NCBI RefSeq assembly: GCF_003865075.1
Contig: NZ_BHWB01000003.1
Coordinates: 496,001-560,000 of the forward strand
DNA length: 64,000 nucleotides
Direction of reading: 5' to 3'
Origin: Bacteroides faecalis
GTDB lineage: Bacteria > Bacteroidota > Bacteroidia > Bacteroidales > Bacteroidaceae
Below the pieces are notes generated by a model. That model did no database searches and was not told the DNA's origin. It worked only from the letters and a program-made list of their open reading frames with translations. Positions 61,782 through 64,000 of this stretch are shown in pieces; position 1 is the stretch's first letter, and the number at the start of each line of letters is the position of its first letter. A program made the position numbers and the translations under genes.

Positions 61782-63812
61782 TTATTCCGATTGTTCTGTA
61801 AAACGCTTGATTACATTATATGCAGACACAATACCAAGTTCACCAGCTTTACTCAAATCGGAAATACCCAGTTTATTATTACCTAAGAAAATATGAGTTA
61901 ATCCACGGTTAAAGTAAGCATCTGCAAAGTCCGGATTCAGTTCGATCGCTTTATCGTAATCAGCCATTGCAGCACGATAGTCTTTCAACATTGCCGAAAT
62001 ATTGGCACGATTATAATAAGCATATACAAAATCCGGAGCTAAAGAAATAACCTTATCTAAATCTTTTTTCACTATCTCATAATCCACTGCACCAATTTCT
62101 TTAGTTGTATTACCACCAGGCAAATCTGAATCATTAGCTTGTTCTGCCTTCAGATATTCCAATTGTTTACAGCGAATCAAAGCACGCATAAAATAAGCCG
62201 GGAAGAACTTCTCATCCAATAGGATCGATTGTGTCAAATCAGAAACAGCACTTGAGAAATCCTGCACTAAATAGAAATCAATTGCACGAGCAAAACGTTT
62301 TGCTGCACTTTTATCATCTTCTACAATAGCTGAAGTATGCGTATCAATCAAAGCGAAATGAAATTTGACTTGTTCCTCAGACAATGGAGACTCCATATTT
62401 GTTATGAGAAGACGTTTGGGAAGTATTCCCGAACGATTCATATCATCAATAAACTTATGGAAATTCACAGAACGTTTTACATCACTCATTTTTTCATAAT
62501 AAGTCAAAGCAAACAACGGTTCCAATTTAATATTCACATTCTTATCCTGCACACGTCCACGATAATCGCTTGTATAACGTTGATCTGTCTCCGAATCATC
62601 AGCAATTACTATCTTACGATAGTTATTCATATTTTTATCAGACTTCTTACGAGTTTTATCTTCTGTATCCTTATCCTCTTCTCCTTTATTTTGAGCAACG
62701 TCTTTACTTACCACACCGTTATGTTTATCTAATTGAGCTTTTATGACCTTAAACTCATCCTGTTCAGCTCCTTTACGATCTCCAATTTTTTTACGTGCCT
62801 CCGAACGTTGGTAATACCCTGCCAAAAAATTAGGATATTGATCGATAACTGTTGTATAATCCTGGATGGCTCCATGATAATCCCCTATTTGAGCACGTAG
62901 CAGGCCACGATTGAAAACAGCCATCATATTATCCGGTTCCATCTGAACTACAAAATCAAAATCCTCAATAGCCCGATTATCATCCCCGACTCGTGCACGC
63001 AACAAACCACGATTATAATGACCAATAAAGTTGTTAGGATCAATATCCAACGCCAAATCATAGTCGCTCATCGCACCTCTCAGATTATTCTGATGGAAAC
63101 GCGCCAAGGCACGATTTATATAATTTCCTGCATTTTTTGCACTCAAATGAATCGCACGATCAAAATCAGATTCTGCTTCAGCATATTTTTCTTGTTGTAA
63201 TTGAACAATTGCTCTGGCAGCCCAAGCATCGGGATCATACTTATCTAACTCTAAAGCCTTATTAAAGTCACTCAAAGCAGCAATTGTATCTTTTTGTTGC
63301 AAAAAGACCTCTCCTCTCATAAGATATGCTCTGGTATAACGTGGTGCAACCTTCATCAAACTTTCCAAATCATCTCTAGCTGCATCATAGTCCTTCTTTT
63401 GCATATGGGATAATGTCAGATTGTGCCACAAAGAAATATTCTCTGGATCGTAATGTAAAGCCTGCTTATAATCTTCGATTGCCCCATCAAACTTACTCTG
63501 ACGAATACGTGCCAAACCACGAATTTGGTATGCTCCTACAACGAAGGGATTACGTTGGATAGCAGCATCGCAGTCCGCTTCAGCCCCTTGAAAGTCCTCC
63601 AGATTAATCTTTGCTAAAGCTCTGAAAAAATACGGTTCATACAGATAAGGTCTAGCATTAATTACCTGATTGAAATACTGAATAGAAAGCACATAATCCT
63701 CAAAATAAAGTGCATTCCGTGCGATAGTCATCACCCGTTCTGTATTAATCTGAGCATATACTAATGTGGGAAACAGTAATAAGACTGTTAGTATTCTTTT
63801 AATCATCGGCAT
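61782..63812 (-). CDS. Exported TPR-repeat protein
   Basis: A 676-residue protein with a signal peptide (to about 22, LVYAQ) and two blocks of tetratricopeptide repeats: about nine units from 25 to 350 (for example YDPENISLWHNLTLSHMQKK) and about four units at the end (YDKAIELNPDFADAYFNRGL). Between them a charged linker (about 355-410, rich in Lys/Asp/Glu) and a non-TPR segment. It is probably a periplasmic or outer-membrane-associated scaffold. Starts at codon 1 or 3 are both possible. A -7 element TATTTTTG is at the complement of 63832-63839. Confidence 0.85.
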   Translation of the reverse strand: MPMIKRILTVLLLFPTLVYAQINTERVMTIARNALYFEDYVLSIQYFNQVINARPYLYEPYFFRALAKINLEDFQGAEADCDAAIQRNPFVVGAYQIRGLARIRQSKFDGAIEDYKQALHYDPENISLWHNLTLSHMQKKDYDAARDDLESLMKVAPRYTRAYLMRGEVFLQQKDTIAALSDFNKALELDKYDPDAWAARAIVQLQQEKYAEAESDFDRAIHLSAKNAGNYINRALARFHQNNLRGAMSDYDLALDIDPNNFIGHYNRGLLRARVGDDNRAIEDFDFVVQMEPDNMMAVFNRGLLRAQIGDYHGAIQDYTTVIDQYPNFLAGYYQRSEARKKIGDRKGAEQDEFKVIKAQLDKHNGVVSKDVAQNKGEEDKDTEDKTRKKSDKNMNNYRKIVIADDSETDQRYTSDYRGRVQDKNVNIKLEPLFALTYYEKMSDVKRSVNFHKFIDDMNRSGILPKRLLITNMESPLSEEQVKFHFALIDTHTSAIVEDDKSAAKRFARAIDFYLVQDFSSAVSDLTQSILLDEKFFPAYFMRALIRCKQLEYLKAEQANDSDLPGGNTTKEIGAVDYEIVKKDLDKVISLAPDFVYAYYNRANISAMLKDYRAAMADYDKAIELNPDFADAYFNRGLTHIFLGNNKLGISDLSKAGELGIVSAYNVIKRFTEQSE

Positions 63813-63882
63813 TTTATACTTGTAAACGTAGCAAAAATAATGCTTTTAGTTTACTTAACAGGGATATAAACGTTTTTTATCT

Positions 63883-64000
63883 TTATTTCACCTGTTTCAT
63901 CTTATAAGAGCTACGTGCTTTTCCTTTCAGCATCGTATTCAATTTTCCCTTTATCATTTGCTTACGAAGCGGAGAAAGATGATCAATGAACATTTTACCA
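63883..64000 (-). CDS. def: Peptide deformylase C-terminus, cut by window end
   Basis: The last 38 codons: [19 protein letters not shown] then a basic tail ending MKQVK. This matches the C-terminal helix of peptide deformylase (the part after the HEYDH zinc motif) and its Bacteroides extension. The catalytic part is outside the window. Confidence 0.7.
   Translation of the reverse strand, partial: GKMFIDHLSPLRKQMIKGKLNTMLKGKARSSYKMKQVK

Overview
The window is from a human-gut type Bacteroides, close to the B. thetaiotaomicron group. Evidence: AT-rich DNA, several SusC/SusD pairs with lipoprotein neighbours, Bacteroides-type promoters (TTTG about 20 bases before TAnnTTTG), an IS1380-family element, and a sialidase / hexosaminidase / sialate esterase / beta-mannosidase cluster. 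The beta-mannosidase keeps its two catalytic glutamates at almost the same numbers as the characterised B. thetaiotaomicron enzyme.

Layout. (1) 1-9281, minus strand: a host N-glycan degradation operon made of a GH33 sialidase, a GH20 hexosaminidase, a two-domain sialate O-acetylesterase, a GH2 beta-mannosidase and a second GH20 cut by the window start. (2) 9368-43295: a mirror-symmetric locus. Two apparently identical 1688-bp inverted arms (9368-11055 and 41608-43295) each hold the 3' part of a sugar-porter gene plus an AGE-family 2-epimerase gene. Between them two SusC/SusD loci face each other. PUL-1 (plus strand, 12400-24786) has SusC, SusD, a DUF1735/discoidin lipoprotein, a DUF4855-GDPD fusion, an unknown lipoprotein and two SGNH esterases. 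PUL-2 (minus strand, 41557-25433) has SusC, SusD, two discoidin-type lipoproteins, GH97, GDPD-DUF1080 and DUF4855. They converge on a nested palindrome (25161-25377) next to seven 22-bp repeats. The PUL-2 SusC is broken by two identical IS1380-family copies, each with its own 5-bp target duplication. (3) 42783-48780: the intact sugar porter, a Tat-exported DUF4434 protein and a lipoprotein FAD oxidoreductase share a clear promoter, divergent from a ROK regulator. (4) 48953-50715: tRNA-Thr(CGT), a truncated integrase, small orphan genes and an IS982-family transposase, forming the scar of an integrated element. (5) 50826-64000: core genes, namely a small membrane peptide, a NUC1 nuclease, MltG, IorA-IorB-PaaK, Xpt, a flavodoxin/ferredoxin protein, a 6S-like RNA, thrS-infC-rpmI-rplT, a TPR protein and the end of peptide deformylase.

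How it works together. The left operon strips sialic acid (including O-acetylated forms), GlcNAc/GalNAc and beta-mannose from host glycans. The 2-epimerase and sugar porter would handle released amino sugars. The two PULs carry unusual glycerophosphodiesterase, DUF4855, DUF1080 and SGNH esterase modules, suggesting a decorated (acylated or phosphodiester-bearing) glycan. The long inverted arms could let the 30.5-kb middle flip, exchanging which PUL lies downstream of the ROK-side operon. This is inference, but it is the most interesting structural signal here. PUL-2, now in the downstream position, is the one inactivated by insertion sequences; PUL-1 is intact but lies behind a truncated porter and gene debris.
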